The notes under the pieces were generated by a model. The model saw nothing but the letters and a program-made list of their open reading frames with translations, was not told where the DNA came from and ran no database searches. A DNA stretch of 64,000 bases from Spirometra erinaceieuropaei (Eukaryota; Platyhelminthes; Cestoda; Diphyllobothriidea; Diphyllobothriidae): positions 27,347 through 91,346 of the forward strand of contig CACRXP010000721.1 of the NCBI GenBank assembly GCA_902702965.1, in the 5' to 3' direction. This document shows positions 47,931 to 59,504 of the stretch, one piece after another (within the stretch, counting starts at the first letter, position 1; each line of letters starts with the position of its first letter). The translations under genes and the position numbers were made by a program.

Positions 47931-48963
47931 ATGTCTAAACAATACCTATAAGAAGTTGACTTCCAGAGCATTCGAAAATTAGCGGCGGAAGGAATTCCGC
48001 GTGAGTCGTTAGCTAATATTTTCAATATTAGCAAGGTCACTCTATGGCGCATTATTAATGATAAAACTGTTCCTAGAAATAAGATAGGGGGACCAAAACG
48101 GTCCTCAAGTAAGCAAGACGACGATTTTATTCGTCGTACATTAAAAAAGTTTCATTACATGGCCATTGAGACCATTCAACGGGAACATCTGCCGATGTTT
48201 TCTACGAACGTCATTAGAAAAAGGATGAAGGAATTTAAACTGCAGCGGCGGAAGGCCATGATTAAGCCATATTTAAGTAGAAAATTAATTAGAGAACGGC
48301 TTTTATTTGCTAAGAATTATATTGAATACAGATCTTCATTTTGGAAGAGCATTTTCTTCTGCGATGAGGTTCTTTTTTTAGACAAGCCTACGAAGTCGCT
48401 CCAAACTGTCATATGTGGAAAGAACTTCCCAAGAGAACATACTACGCCGACGGCAACATTCAAGAACTGTCGGCGGATGATGGTTTGGATGGCGATTAAA
48501 TTCGGTGAGCGGCCTGTCTGGCGGTCAACATCCGACACCATCAACAGCAAGGTGTTCATTGCAATTGTCAAGGATGCTTTCGGCTACAACGGCATAAGTC
48601 GGCGCCGAATGGATACTGTAATTTTGCAGGACAATGCACCTGTCCACCGCTCTAAAGAGGTACAAATTTGATGCCGCTTGCAAACATAATCTAACATTTT
48701 AGACAACAACCACGCTCTCCGCAATTGGCCTCCAATCCATTTTCATCCCGGCCAACAGTCCCGACCTTAATCCAATCGAAAATCTTTTTGGAATAGTCAA
48801 AATAAATTGGCACAAAGCTAAGAAGACTCTTTCAATGCAGGAAAAATTGGATTTCATACTCAATAATTACATTTTACAATTCACCATAGATAACCTTGTC
48901 GTGTCTATGTCAGACAGACTTTCTGCTGTTATTAATTCGAATGGACAATCTACAAAGTACTAA
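47931..48963 (+). pseudogene. Tc1-type transposase (DD34E) with a 43-nt intron and one nonsense codon
   Basis: Exon 1 is 47931-48659 and exon 2 is 48703-48963. The intron (48660-48702, GTACAA...TTTTAG) is phase 0. Joined length is 329 residues, normal for Tc1. Residues 10-60 form a helix-turn-helix (SIRKLAAEGIPRESLANIF, then VTLWRIIN), followed by a GGPKRSS hook. Catalytic residues: D in FFCDEVLF, D in VILQDNAPVH, and E in NSPDLNPIEN. Splicing puts exactly 34 residues between the second D and the E. Without splicing the frame stops at 48671. Codon 7 is TAA; the next in-frame ATG (48159) would lose the DNA-binding domain, so this copy is probably inactive by one base. Confidence 0.88.
48660..48702 (+). 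other. 43-nt intron in the transposase
   Basis: GT at 48660 and AG at 48702, with an AT-rich middle and a T-rich end. It contains a TGA in the upstream frame and TAG in the downstream frame. Removing it restores both the frame and the DD34E spacing, which is strong internal evidence. Confidence 0.75.
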
Positions 48964-49275
48964 TTTTTTGTATCTGTTTCTGTCCTTAATTATTTTTGAC
49001 CTTTTATGCGCCCTCCTCCTTTATACGTCCTCATACGTAGCCTTTATTAACTTGGTTGTAATATAGGCGTTTCTCGAAAATGTGACTTTTGTCGAAAATT
49101 ATTTATTTTTATCTCAGTAAATAATATTTTCTTAACCAAACTTTGCTTTATTTCTTTGGCACATCGTTTATTTTCCGCTGTCAGACTTTGGGAGCCGTAG
49201 TGTTTACCGATTTTGCGTTAAAGGCGTTAACCTGTGTTAATTCGTGACATTTCATGAGTTAGCACAGGTACTGTA

Positions 49276-49461
49276 TGTACAAAGGTACATCATTTGACGG
49301 CTTTCAATGATTGGCGAAGCATGTGGTGTCTGTCTGCATCGTTAATAATCTACGCCCTACCGTACACTCTGGCAATATGTGGGTTTATGCAACATGGGAC
49401 CAATTGCTAACGTTAATGTGTATAAATTACGAGTTCTTTCACTAGCCTTCTGCTGAAAAAC
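49276..49461 (+). promoter_or_regulatory. Promoter of the plus-strand family gene
   Basis: CCAAT is at 49400-49404 and TATAAA at 49421-49426, some 60 and 38 nt before the ATG. The block from about 49300 to 49465 aligns closely with 9810-9640 (minus) before the broken paralogue, including both boxes. Upstream homology is cut by the Tc1-type insertion ending at 49273. Confidence 0.6.
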
Positions 49462-52400
49462 ATGTCGGGCAAAGAAGTCGTCTTGACGTCGATGGTTTTG
49501 ATGCTGTTGTATGCAGGCAGTGGCATCGCAAATGTTCTGTGTAAGTATTTTTTAAACAACGTAGCATGTGCTTGTTTATATTTGCTTTCTCTTTAGAAAT
49601 TAACGGACCGAGTTTTTCATACCTAGCATCAACAATTTCATGTTCAATGTATCTGCCATAAATCTGCAATGAGTAAAGTAGAAATCGTCCATGTATGTTG
49701 TTGAAAATCTATGAAATGGGAATCTCCGTCCTTGCTGCGTGACTTATGGGATGCCGTGTTGTTTGAATCAGCATAACGAAAAGTGGGCCTGCTCTTCACG
49801 CTGTGTTTAATCAAGCAGGAAACGGTTGTTCAAACTAATTGATATCCTATCGGTTTTAGCTATAAGGCGGCCTCCGTCTTCTCCAGTAGACAAGAAAAGA
49901 CACATCTGCAACAATATCACAATAAAAATAGTTTACTGTATGTCAGCGCACTAACTAGTACATGTTCGAAGATGTGTGTATGTAAAAAAAACCTACATAA
50001 CATTTGTAAGTTGTGTGATCATATGTGATTAGTCACGGGCTTTTGAATGTTTAAGACTGCGAATGTAACTGGTAAGTAGGAAGCGTGATAAAGGCCTACT
50101 TTGATCATGTATGAATGTGCACTTCAGGGGCAAACAAAGTCGGTGGGCAGGGAGCGCCCTTCTGCAACCACCCTGGTACTGAAGAAAAACTTGCGTTTGC
50201 CAATGCCAGCTGTCCCCGATCATAATTTACTGATTAGAGCACACATTTGCGGGCATATTATCCTGACGGAGAAATCGCTTACAACTAAAAGACAGACCAG
50301 GCTACGAATAGAGCTCAAATTTAATATAGAACATCTTTGTACCTGCCGGTAGAAAAGGAGGACAATCTAGTTAACGGATCATGGGGCAATGGTCATGTTA
50401 ATTTGTCCATTGCTGCTATCCCTTCTTGCAGATGTAGCTTGCAAATGTAAAGGTCAACTAATGCGCAATCCGTCACTTTTCAGTGGCTTCTGGTAGAATT
50501 CCCCTAATTATGGTAGGCAGGCGTATTGGTTTGATCACAGTAGGCCAAATCCACAACGAGGTGCACACAGGAAAAAAGTTGGTCTGTGGATCCAGACTGT
50601 CAGGAAAAACGATCAAGTAATTATCGAACTAATTTTTGACACCGAGTGCGAGTTCGAGATCGATATCGAGGGGTGATTATGGGTTCTCTCAATCCGAGGT
50701 TTTACTTCTAAACTAACCGTTTGCCTTGAGAACTTCATGTTGGCATAATCTTGTCTTATTCTCACCACATGTTGTGTTGAGGGATCTTGTGTTACGTGAA
50801 ACCCCCAGCCTGCCATCTCTGTCTAAACGAACTCATATTGTTGGAAACTATATGCTGAATATTTTATGTAGACGCGTGGTTATGCTAAGTATCTGTTTTC
50901 CCTTTATGAGTTGAAAGCGGTCCGCATTGTCCGGGATCAGAGAATGGATTCCACTTGTACGAATTTGTTCAGAAACGATTCGAGGATTCCTGCGCATTCA
51001 CGGCTTCCATGTCATATAACCTGGAAGGCAAAACGCACCTTCTTATGACAACATCAGCCAATCCAGAAGTGCATCAATGCTTCTATGTTGATCGCGTTCG
51101 GGAAGCAAAGTACTGCAAAATAACATGCAACCTGACCTTCTCTAATGTCGAATTTGGACTACATCATATGGTACGCATATTACAATTTAAGCAATTTCAT
51201 GAACACTGAAGAATGCTGTATAAAGCGGACTTAAAATTTCTAAGGATCTGCAAGATATACTCAACAGTCGGTGTTACTAAAAGTTAATATATGTGTATGC
51301 AGAAGCTAGGTTAACAAGATTAAGCCAAGTTTCTATGGTGGGGCATGCTCGCCTACATTGAAAGGAAATACGCTATGCCTAAAATGTGTCCAAGTCATGT
51401 GGAACTTGCACAGAAGGAAAGCTGTTTTGATGCCATCTGACATAAGATTTACTCAGGGATATCTAATTGCATTTCGTAAAGCTGCTCGGCCCATCAGAGC
51501 CTCGGTAGGAGAGACGCCATCAGGCAACGCCGAGTTCGGCGTTATCCAGTAGGAAAATAGGAACGCCTGGACTATCTCGTACGTGATGCCCTCCCCACGA
51601 GCATTAAAGAGGGTTCCACAAAAATTTTGACAAAACAGTCCGTCTGGTAGTTTGAGTTATGATAGTAGGACAGGAAGCAATATTCCGAAATTTATTCTGG
51701 CAACATAAGTCTTCAAACATCGACGAAGTAATCCGAGAGCCAATATCTGAAACCAAGACTTCTTGTAAGCCATGCTGGCTAAAGATGCTTCGTAGAAAGG
51801 CCATGGTGGCAGGTGTGGTCGCTACATTCGGCTGAGCAATTTGAGGCCACATAGGGTAGGCGTTCACCAAGATTAGGTAGGCGAATCCGTTAAGTGAACC
51901 AGCGAAGTCGATAGGCACGTGTGCCTACGGCTTCTCCGGTGGTTGGTAGGGTATTGGCGACTGACGAGGCTGCATATTTGCAGCCTGCTAAGATCGAGGC
52001 CAGTGTGCAACCTGGTGGCCGATGTTGCCGTAGAAACCTGACCAGCAATGCTCGGAGGAAGAAGAGCGGGCGAATATCGCTAGCGAAAGCAGTGGTCGAC
52101 CAGCAGGTCTGCCCGTATGTGATGGCCTGACGGAGGTCAGGATCCTGTTCAATCGCGCTGATGTCAGATGTCCGCGGTTGTGGCAGAGATGCCCTGTATG
52201 GCATCTGTGAGGCGACGGCGCACACCGTCCTCAATCTAAATAGCGGCAATCACAATGTCTTCCTCAGGTTCCTGCAAATTGCAGATGAGGCGAGAAAGGG
52301 TGTCAGCAAGACCAAAGTCGGTAGTAGGGCAATAGAGGATGTCGAATCCTGTAACTAAGAAGAATGGTTACACATCGCTAAGGTCGGCCGACTGAACAGA

Positions 52401-55400
52401 CGAGAATGTCCTTCTACGAACTAAAGATTAACGGCGATGGTTTGTGATCCGCCAACAACAAGAAATGGCGACCGTACAACAGTTTGTGGAACTTCTCTGC
52501 GGCAAACACGAGGGCTAGATTCTCTCTGTCTATTTTCTCGTATTTCTTCTCCGCAGGGGTTAGCGTTCAAGATGCATACATGCTCGACGTTCAGACCTAT
52601 CATAAAAAGTATGTAAAATGACGATCACAACTCGATGGTTGGAATCCTTTGCAGCAACATCTATTGGCAGCGTCAGGTCATTGTGCTTGGGCAGCAGATC
52701 TGACCTAAGGCGACTTAGGGACGACCTCGATCTGCAAATACGCACCAGTGGGATCCAACTTGACAAAGCGAGTGGCCTCAATCAGCAGGGTAAAATGATT
52801 AGCCGGAAACGGCAGTGCATAACAGTTCAGCATCAGCGCGTCATTTGGGCAGGTGTATTAGTCAGCACAAATGCGGATTGAGTCATTGGACTCCTTAACC
52901 ACAATGATTACAGCGGCCCAATCAGAGTAGGATACAGGAACTAGAACTCACAGTTCCTTCGGACGATTCCGCTAAGCTTCGACAAGTGGTAGCGCTGCAT
53001 CTGCTTCAAGACGGCGTACTCGTCGGCCATTGCAGTTGGCAACTGCCATACGATGTACGTAACCAGGCTTTTTAATATTAAAGATATCAAAATAAGCGTA
53101 TAGTCATTTGTCCTGTTTGTATAGCAGCCGACTTTCAGGACGGATAACAAGGATGCACAGTTTCAGGAAATGAGATAATTGCTTCCTTTGAAACCATTAC
53201 CCTCGTTAATCGATTCCAGTAAATGTGCCAATACAATGCACAAACGAACACCTCCAGTCTGTGCGAGCTGTAGGCCGGAAGGACCGAGTGCATGAAACGC
53301 TGTACGCAGTTTTCGGCCCATCAGAGCCTCGGTAGGAGAGACGGCATTAGGCAACGCTAGGTTCGGTGTTGTCCTGTAGGATAACAGGAACGCCTGGACT
53401 TTTTTGTCCGTAATCCCCTCCCCAAGAGCTTTCAGGTGGGCTCACCCAAAAATGTTGAAAAAACGATCCGTCTGACCGTTTAAATAATGAAAGTAGGACA
53501 GGAAGCGAAAATGCCGAATGTTATGCCGGCGGCAAAAATCTTCAAATATCGCCGGAGTAAACAGAGAGCCAAGATCTGTCCGCGGAAGTGACAGAGATAC
53601 ACTGTATGGCATCTGAGAGGAGACTGCGCACATAGTCCTCAATCGAATTAGTCGCAATCACAATGTCTTTCTCAGGTTCCTGCTAATTGCAGATGAGGCG
53701 AGAAAGGGCGTCAGCCTGACCAAAGTCGGGAAAACGGCAAAAGAGACTGTCGAAACTGTGACTAGGAAGAATGGTTATTTATCGCTGAATTCGTCTGGCT
53801 TAAAAGACAGGAATGTCCTTCTTCGAACCTAAGATTGACGGCGGTGGTTTGTGATCTTCCAAGTACACGAATTCGCGACCGCACAACAGCTTATGGAACT
53901 TCATGGCGGCCAAAACGAGGGCTAAATTATCGTTGTCTATTTGCCCATATTTCTTCTCCGCAGGGGTTAGCATTTAACATTTATACGTGATCGACGTTCA
54001 GACCTATCAGAAAAAGTATGTTAGATGACGAACACAACTCCATGCTTGGAGGAATTTGCAGCAACAACTATTGGCAGCAGATCTGAACTTAGCATCGAAT
54101 TTAGCTGGGCGAAGGCATTTTCGTATTCGGACCACCGGCAACAAGGAGCATCCTTCTGCAACAGACGGTTAAGTGGGGTCCGTACTTTATTCAACGATTG
54201 CAGAAGGACCTTTAGTAGCTAATCCGAACACGAAACGAACGAAGGTGCGATACATTCTTCAACGCAGGCATCGTTGCTTGGCCCGAAGGTTTTCAGGATC
54301 TGGATGACAACCGGGGACAACAGAAAACGAATCCGAGATGGTCTCTGGAGTCGTGGAAGAATTCGAACTTGTCGGCACGCAGGCCTGAAACCATATTCAT
54401 TGACGCGTTTGAGTACTGCACACACTCGGTCTTTCAGCTTGCCAGAGGAGCGACCCAGGATCCTGATGTCGTTCGGGTACCCAGCTGTGCCAGGGATGTG
54501 GGCGGGCATTGCGTTAATCGTTTGCTGGAGCTGTGCCGGTGGGCTCTTGACACCAATAGGCAGCCTTGTATATTGGAACAGACCGCGGGGAATGTTAATG
54601 GTCAACAATTCGCGCGACTCTGGGACGACCTCGATCTGCTGGTACCCATAAGCGATATCCAGCTTGTCAAGGCGAGTGGCCACATTCATCAGGGTGAAAA
54701 TATCAGCTTGAAACGGCAGTGCATAATAGTTCAGCATCAGCGTGTCATTAAGCCGGTGTAGAAGAAAGCACGAATGCGGATTCAGACATTGGATTCCCCA
54801 ACCACAATGGTTACAGCGGGCCAATCAGAGTAGGATGCAGGAACTAGAACTCTCAGTTCCTTCAGATGATTCAGTTAAGTCTCGACAAGTGGTAGAGCTG
54901 CATGAGCCTCAAGACGGTATACTCGTCAGTCATTGCAGTTGGCAACTGCCATGCGATGTACCTACCAAGGCTTTCAACTAGCAACGATACCAAAAGTAGC
55001 GTATAGGCACTTGTCCTGTTTGTATAGCAGTGAGCGATTTCTGCATGATAATGAGCAATTATCTTTTTGACTGTATCCAATTATTCTATCTGTACAAGAG
55101 GTCACTTTCAACTCATATATGATAACTTAAAAAATGTTTTTTTTCTCTTTTTACTTCATGCTTTTGTTTAAATATTATAAGCTTTAAATGAATATAATGT
55201 GTTCTGCATTTTGAGCTCTCTATAAAATTTAATTGAATGCTTTAGTTTAACGTGAAAACGCAACCAAGCATGACTACATGCGTTCACTTGGATGCTTTTA
55301 TAAAATTATGCGGTGTTTTATATTCGTCAAACGAATATTTTATTCCCTGTTCCATTAAAGTCACACGAGAGTCTCCTTCGCGTGTATATGCCCAAGGACT

Positions 55401-55651
55401 CGATCTACGTTTACTTGCAGAACGTTGTCGCAGTAACTGAAATTCATTATGTTTACGGCTCCGGACAAGCTCGGGGAACTGTGCGATCTACGGGACTACA
55501 ATTCACCAGCTTGAATGATGTCCAGACCTTGCAGCAAACAATGGAAGCACTGCATATAATGAACATGTGGAGACAATCTGCCTTGTCCATGCTTGAAAAC
55601 CTTGCGACGCAGGCCTTTTTAAATACTCCAGCAGTATCGTGCATTCTATGA
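49462..55651 (+). CDS. Secreted three-exon family protein, complete gene 2 (209 aa)
   Basis: Exons: 49462-49540 (79 nt, donor GTAAGT), 50911-51170 (260 nt, acceptor CCTTTATGAG, donor GTACGC) and 55361-55651 (291 nt, acceptor CATTAAAG, stop after SCIL). Phases 1 and 0 give a continuous 209-residue frame. Exon 1 encodes the leader MSGKEVVLTSMVLMLLYAGS. Exon 2 has HCPGSENGF, VQKRFEDS, VHQCFYVD and CNLTF, plus two extra cysteines. Exon 3 has VYMPKD, TGLQFTSLNDV and NMWRQSALSMLENL; 49 of 82 aligned residues match the gene at 60782. Intron 2 is almost wholly gypsy sequence on the opposite strand. The exon-2 acceptor at 50918 would break phase, so I chose 50911. Family not recognised. Confidence 0.75.
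51440..53150 (-). mobile_element. Ty3/gypsy pol relic 1
   Basis: Minus-strand order from high to low coordinates: RT start (52940-52790), RNase H (52700-52420; PIDVAAKDSN, then TPAEKKYEKIDRE in a shifted frame), integrase (52250-51480; a His-Cys zinc-like stretch, then PIDFAGSLNGF and SQHGLQEVLVSD). Several frameshifts and an internal RT deletion are present. No LTRs or gag were seen. Confidence 0.8.
53158..55080 (-). mobile_element. Ty3/gypsy pol relic 2
   Basis: This is a second copy of the same pol region in the same orientation, directly next to the first. It holds RT (54824-54219), a short RNase H part (54060-53820) and integrase pieces (53657-53158). The boundary words CGGCCCATCAGAGCCTCGGT (51488 and 53318) and CTTGTCCTGTTTGTATAGCA-type ends (about 53110 and 55015) occur in both. 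Tandem arrangement; no LTRs seen. Confidence 0.8.
54219..54824 (-). pseudogene. Ty3/gypsy reverse transcriptase, damaged active site
   Basis: A 201-codon frame covers the RT fingers and palm: LNDTLMLNYYALPF, RLDKLDIAYGYQQIEV, ELLTINIPRGLFQYTRLPIG, then GYPNDIRILG where the family has a Y-x-D-D box. The first catalytic Asp is present (KLDIA), but the second site reads Pro-Asn-Asp, so the enzyme is dead. The N-terminus and the RNase H junction are frameshifted. Confidence 0.85.
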
Positions 55652-55879
55652 TTTCATGTTGTATTGTATGTTGGTCATTGTAGTGGAATATTACGTGCTT
55701 CGCAATTAAACACTCTTTTACTTTCCGGATACCTGGTAGAGAGTTGGTTTCCTAAGACAAAATCCCAGCCGAGGCGCGATTAAAGACCCAGTATTGCACA
55801 TTACACATTGTTGCCTACTGAATTACAAACATGAGCGTTGCTTCACCAGCTAATGCAGAGATGCCATTCGTTCGGACAT

Positions 55880-56770
55880 TGAAGACCTTAACGGAAATCT
55901 TTTAAGAAGGTCAGTGCTACGGTGCTTTCTACCCATAACGCCGTTACGGTTGGTGTGCCTTCCAATGCGTAGCCATCCATACCAGCTGTTTTGTCTCCTT
56001 TATCCATTGACGTTCGATTTACACTTGAATACTTTGCCATCCATATCTCCCATAGGCACAAACGAGCTGCCTTTAGTGGCTACGAAGTCGACAACATCAT
56101 TTAAGTCCCTGCTCCCCCATAGGGAATTCTTTCGTAAACGGCATGTTCTATAGATGTTCCTCTTCCGTTCTTATGTTTGGTTTACCTTTCGATAGGATGC
56201 CATCCATATAAGCAGTTTTATTTCCTCCATCCTGTCAATACGTCATCAATACAAGAAACAGGTTCAACAGTGATGACTTTAGCGGGTAAGACATTGATGA
56301 CATCCGTTAGATAACCGCATCCCACATGGAAATCTTTCGTAAACGGCAAGTACTAGATATTCTCTGACCCCAAAGCTCGTTAGCTTCCGTTCAACTTTTG
56401 ATCATTGAACATTCAAAACATCCACAGAGTTGCTTTACCAGCTCAAAAGCATTGCCCTTCGTTCCGTCACCGCAAAACTCCTAGATATAAATCTTTCGTG
56501 AAGGGATGTTGTGGGGGTTTTCTTCCCAGAACACGGCTAAATTTAATGTTATTTTCGATAAACAGCTATACGTTCCAGGGGTTTTCTTTCCATAGGCGTC
56601 TGGGCTCTGGTTAACCTTAGAAGAAGTTGTCATCAGTACTGGTCATATGTTCAGCGGCTGCGACAAAGATACGGTCTGGTAAGTCACTGCACCCCCACAC
56701 AGAATTGTTTCATAAAGGGTTTCTTCTAGGGATTTTTTTTCTGTCTCTAGGTAGGTTCAGTTAATCTTTC
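55880..56770. repeat. Degenerate tandem repeat, period about 160-225 bp
   Basis: The block CCCA-A-GGAA-TCTTTCGTAAACGGCA...CTAGA recurs near 55890, 56118, 56322, 56482 and 56692. Linked words such as CTTTCGATAGG-T-CCATCCATA recur between the blocks. No frame runs through the units. Confidence 0.6.
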
Positions 56771-56859
56771 GATAGGTTACAATCCATACTTAGGGTTTTA
56801 TTCCCTCAATCTTCTGGCGTTAGCATACACTTGCCATCAGACCTGACGTGCGGTTTCAT

Positions 56860-57770
56860 AGCGTGGCTTTACCGTTAGCTGATGGGATTATCAGGGTTGC
56901 TGACACAGAATATGTCATTTGCAATTTCTGGTATAGGTTTCAGTTTTGTTAAACATGTCGCTCTCGGCGACCACCTTTTTCCTGCCACAACTATCGCAGT
57001 GGCTTTTATTTTGTGCCCGGACAAGCAATATTTATAAAATTTAAAAAAAACGTCATCCCTTCCTTTTAGTTACCTTTCTCCAAAGGACTATCTTACCTGT
57101 TGAAAAATACATCGGTATCGGGCGTTCGGCTAAAACTAAAACGCCTACGCAAAATGTCGAAGAAAGGCATTACAGCCCACACCCAGATCTCTTTGGTCGA
57201 GACGGATCCATATGCTGAATTGTGCTTTATCTAAATAAGTCAAGTTAGACTTTCCGGAGACCAACTCGATTTCAATCAGTTTCATCGTCAGCCTCGATAA
57301 AGTTTCCCTGACGGCTTTGTTCACAATCTACAAAATTCCTGGAGTGGCTAACAGTGTAGTGCTTGTGTCTTTCTGTAATTAGGGCACTGGATGCCTTTCA
57401 TTTGTCCATAATGACGGTTCTAAGGGACGGTCTGCTCCTTTTACGTGCTTGAACAAAAACGTTCTTTTTCTGCGAGGAATTGAATATGCCAAGTACCCAG
57501 TACCACCTTCGCGTCCCTCTGAAATTGTATTTCATTCTGATGACCATTGTTCCTCAAATCTGCACATCGCTTCCCCGCCCGCCAAGTTGCCTGCTATCCT
57601 TCATCATGGCGGCTGTGCATACGTCGCGGCTGCACGATACCATCTGAGTGCTGTGTTAGACTCCAAAGCCACCACTTGTTCAGACTATTTCAATCTCTCA
57701 TATCTTCCAAACGCCGGCATTATGTTAGTGATGGTAGGCCGGTTGCCACCATGATTAACTAGGATTTATT
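56860..57770. repeat. Diverged copy of the right part of the segmental duplication
   Basis: 57310-57390 aligns with 7270-7330 (TACAAAATTCCTGGAGTGGC... against TACAAAGTGCCTGGTATGAT..., then GTGTAGTG). Weaker matches continue to about 57520. The plus frames here (57449-57754) are not supported as genes. Confidence 0.4.
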
Positions 57771-57826
57771 TGCCTTCCTTCTGTAACATCCGGTGCAGTG
57801 ACAAACCAAAACAGTCGACACACATA

Positions 57827-58795
57827 CAGTAGATGTGCTAACTCATGAAATGCAAATCAACATTTGGAAATGCGTTCTCGTTTTGAAAAGATAAATTAAG
57901 TAGTGTTGTAGAACTAATAATGATGCAGCAAAAATATATAATCATTTAGTGACCACAGGGCGTCGGCTTTCAAAAGAACTTATTTTCGGTAAAAATGACT
58001 ACTTAAGTAGTATGCAATCATCCCATTGATTTTCAAGGCCCTTGAAAGTTCAATTATATTTCACGGAAAAAATGCATAAAAATATTCATTCTTTCACTTA
58101 TTTGGTACAAAATCACGTCTTCTTTCAATTTAATGCTAAAACGAAGAGTAAAATTTGGTTTTAAAAACTGTTTCAATTCCCGAATGACTTTGAACCCGAT
58201 CTGCTTCTACACTTGCATTTAGGGTTTCAAAACTACATGCTTAATATTTTCCGTGTGAGGAAAACCATGTATTTCTCTACAGTGTTAAAAGGAGACTATA
58301 TGAGTTTTATAAAATAAAGTAGTGTATTTGATCAATATTGTTAACTTTACAAATCACAATCGTAAATGCAGATACATGACGTTTCATGAACGGCCATTTA
58401 AATGTATTAAAAAAACTGAAAATTAGAAACTTTTTTAAAACCGAATTATAATCTTCTTTTGAGCATGAAATTGGAAAACTTCGTAATTCTCTACCGATTA
58501 TGTCAAAGAATCAATATTTCTATTCATGTTTTGCATGAAATATAACTAATTGTCAAGGACTTCGAAAATCAATGAGAAATTTGCAGAAGTCTTATGTTGT
58601 CATTTGTTGCAGAGTATGCATCTTGCATGCAGCCGAAAATAAATTCTTCCGAAAGCCGACACCCTGCGGTAACTGGATCATGACAGATTTATGATGCATC
58701 ATGATTTGTGTTGCAACACTGCTTAAGTAATTTTTTCGAAAAGTGAACGCATTTCCAAATTTTGCTTGTCATTTCATGAATTAGCACATCTACTG
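57827..58795. mobile_element. Full-length MITE of the Tc1-type family
   Basis: The ends read CAGTAGATGTGCTAACTCAT (57827) and, inverted, CAGTAGATGTGCTAATTCAT (58795). Similarity between the arms extends to about 150 bp. TA precedes the left end; the right flank is TG, a probable mutated TA. The 969-bp interior has no transposase. Ends match the autonomous-type element at 47357-49273 in 22 of the first 26 bases of the left end. Confidence 0.85.
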
Positions 58796-58949
58796 TGTTT
58801 CTTCTATGCAGCCGCATTGGTTTGTGGCTTGAGTTGGCGGTAGGACTGCGTTTTCCTTGCAGTAAATGTGAGAATTATACTCTTGAGTAGAGAACCTAAT
58901 TAAATAAAGAATTAATTTTCTACAGAATGTGCGAGAGAATAAATATGTA

Positions 58950-59160
58950 GATGCGTGTTTTTTTTCATGAAATACAAGTAATTTTTTAAGGGCGTCAAAA
59001 GTGAAATGAAAAGTTCATGCAAATTCACGGGTCATTGTTAGAGAAGATAGGTTTTGCACGCAGACGGAAAGATGTTCGTTCGAATGCCGGTCTTCTGAGT
59101 TAACTGAACTATTAAATAATCATGTTACATAATAAATAATTTACTGATTGGAACTATGAT
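58950..59160. mobile_element. Second, partial MITE copy
   Basis: The order CATGAAATACAAGTAATT, then GCACGCAGACGGAAAG, then GAATGCCGGTCTTCTGAGTT parallels the right half of the adjacent MITE (58540-58700). No terminal repeat at either end. Confidence 0.5.
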
Positions 59161-59504
59161 CGATACATTCTCTGGTAACGGTGACGGCGACAAACTGAAT
59201 GAATTATTTAAGGTGAAGTAAACATTATCAAGCAATGGTTCCGGCGCAAAAGTGTCCTAAATGACACTCGAAATAGACTTTACATAAAATATGTACATGT
59301 GTGTGTTTGCCCTTTACGACAAGTCTAAACAAATCAGTCGCTCATTCGGTCTATTCAAAAATCCTTACTCTAAAGCCACGCAGTAACTTAGATGCCACGG
59401 ACTCCTAAACAATGACTTGCACACAGATTAGAGACAAACTGTCGCCGACTGAAACCTCAGAAGTTTTCTGACAAATGTTTTGCAAGGATGGAGGCTGGAT
59501 TAAC

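Larger units (their letters stand above)
47357..49273 (+). mobile_element. Tc1-type transposon with perfect 26-bp terminal repeats
   Basis: The termini 47357-47382 and 49248-49273 are identical inverted repeats starting CAGTACCTGTGCTAACTCAT. They are flanked by TA at 47355-47356 and 49274-49275, the target duplication of the Tc1/mariner superfamily. The 1917-bp element holds one transposase gene on the plus strand. Perfect ends suggest recent movement. The right end lies 146 bp before the TATA box of the family gene that starts at 49462. Confidence 0.92.

Noticed and set aside
48317..48571. Minus-strand frame of 84 codons
   Set aside because: Antisense shadow of the Tc1-type transposase.
49617..49800. 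Possible second exon after a 76-nt intron in the plus-strand gene
   Set aside because: An acceptor-like TTTCTCTTTAG is present, but the aligned frame has several stops, and joining exon 1 to it makes a TAA. The match to 9500-9200 is intron homology.
51921..52130. Plus-strand frames in the gypsy region (also 54274-54761)
   Set aside because: Antisense shadows of the minus-strand gypsy pol.
39235..55651. Family proteins as large lipid-transfer (vitellogenin-like) or known tapeworm antigen proteins
   Set aside because: I looked for such motifs and found no convincing match; length (about 200 aa) and cysteine layout do not fit, so no name is given.
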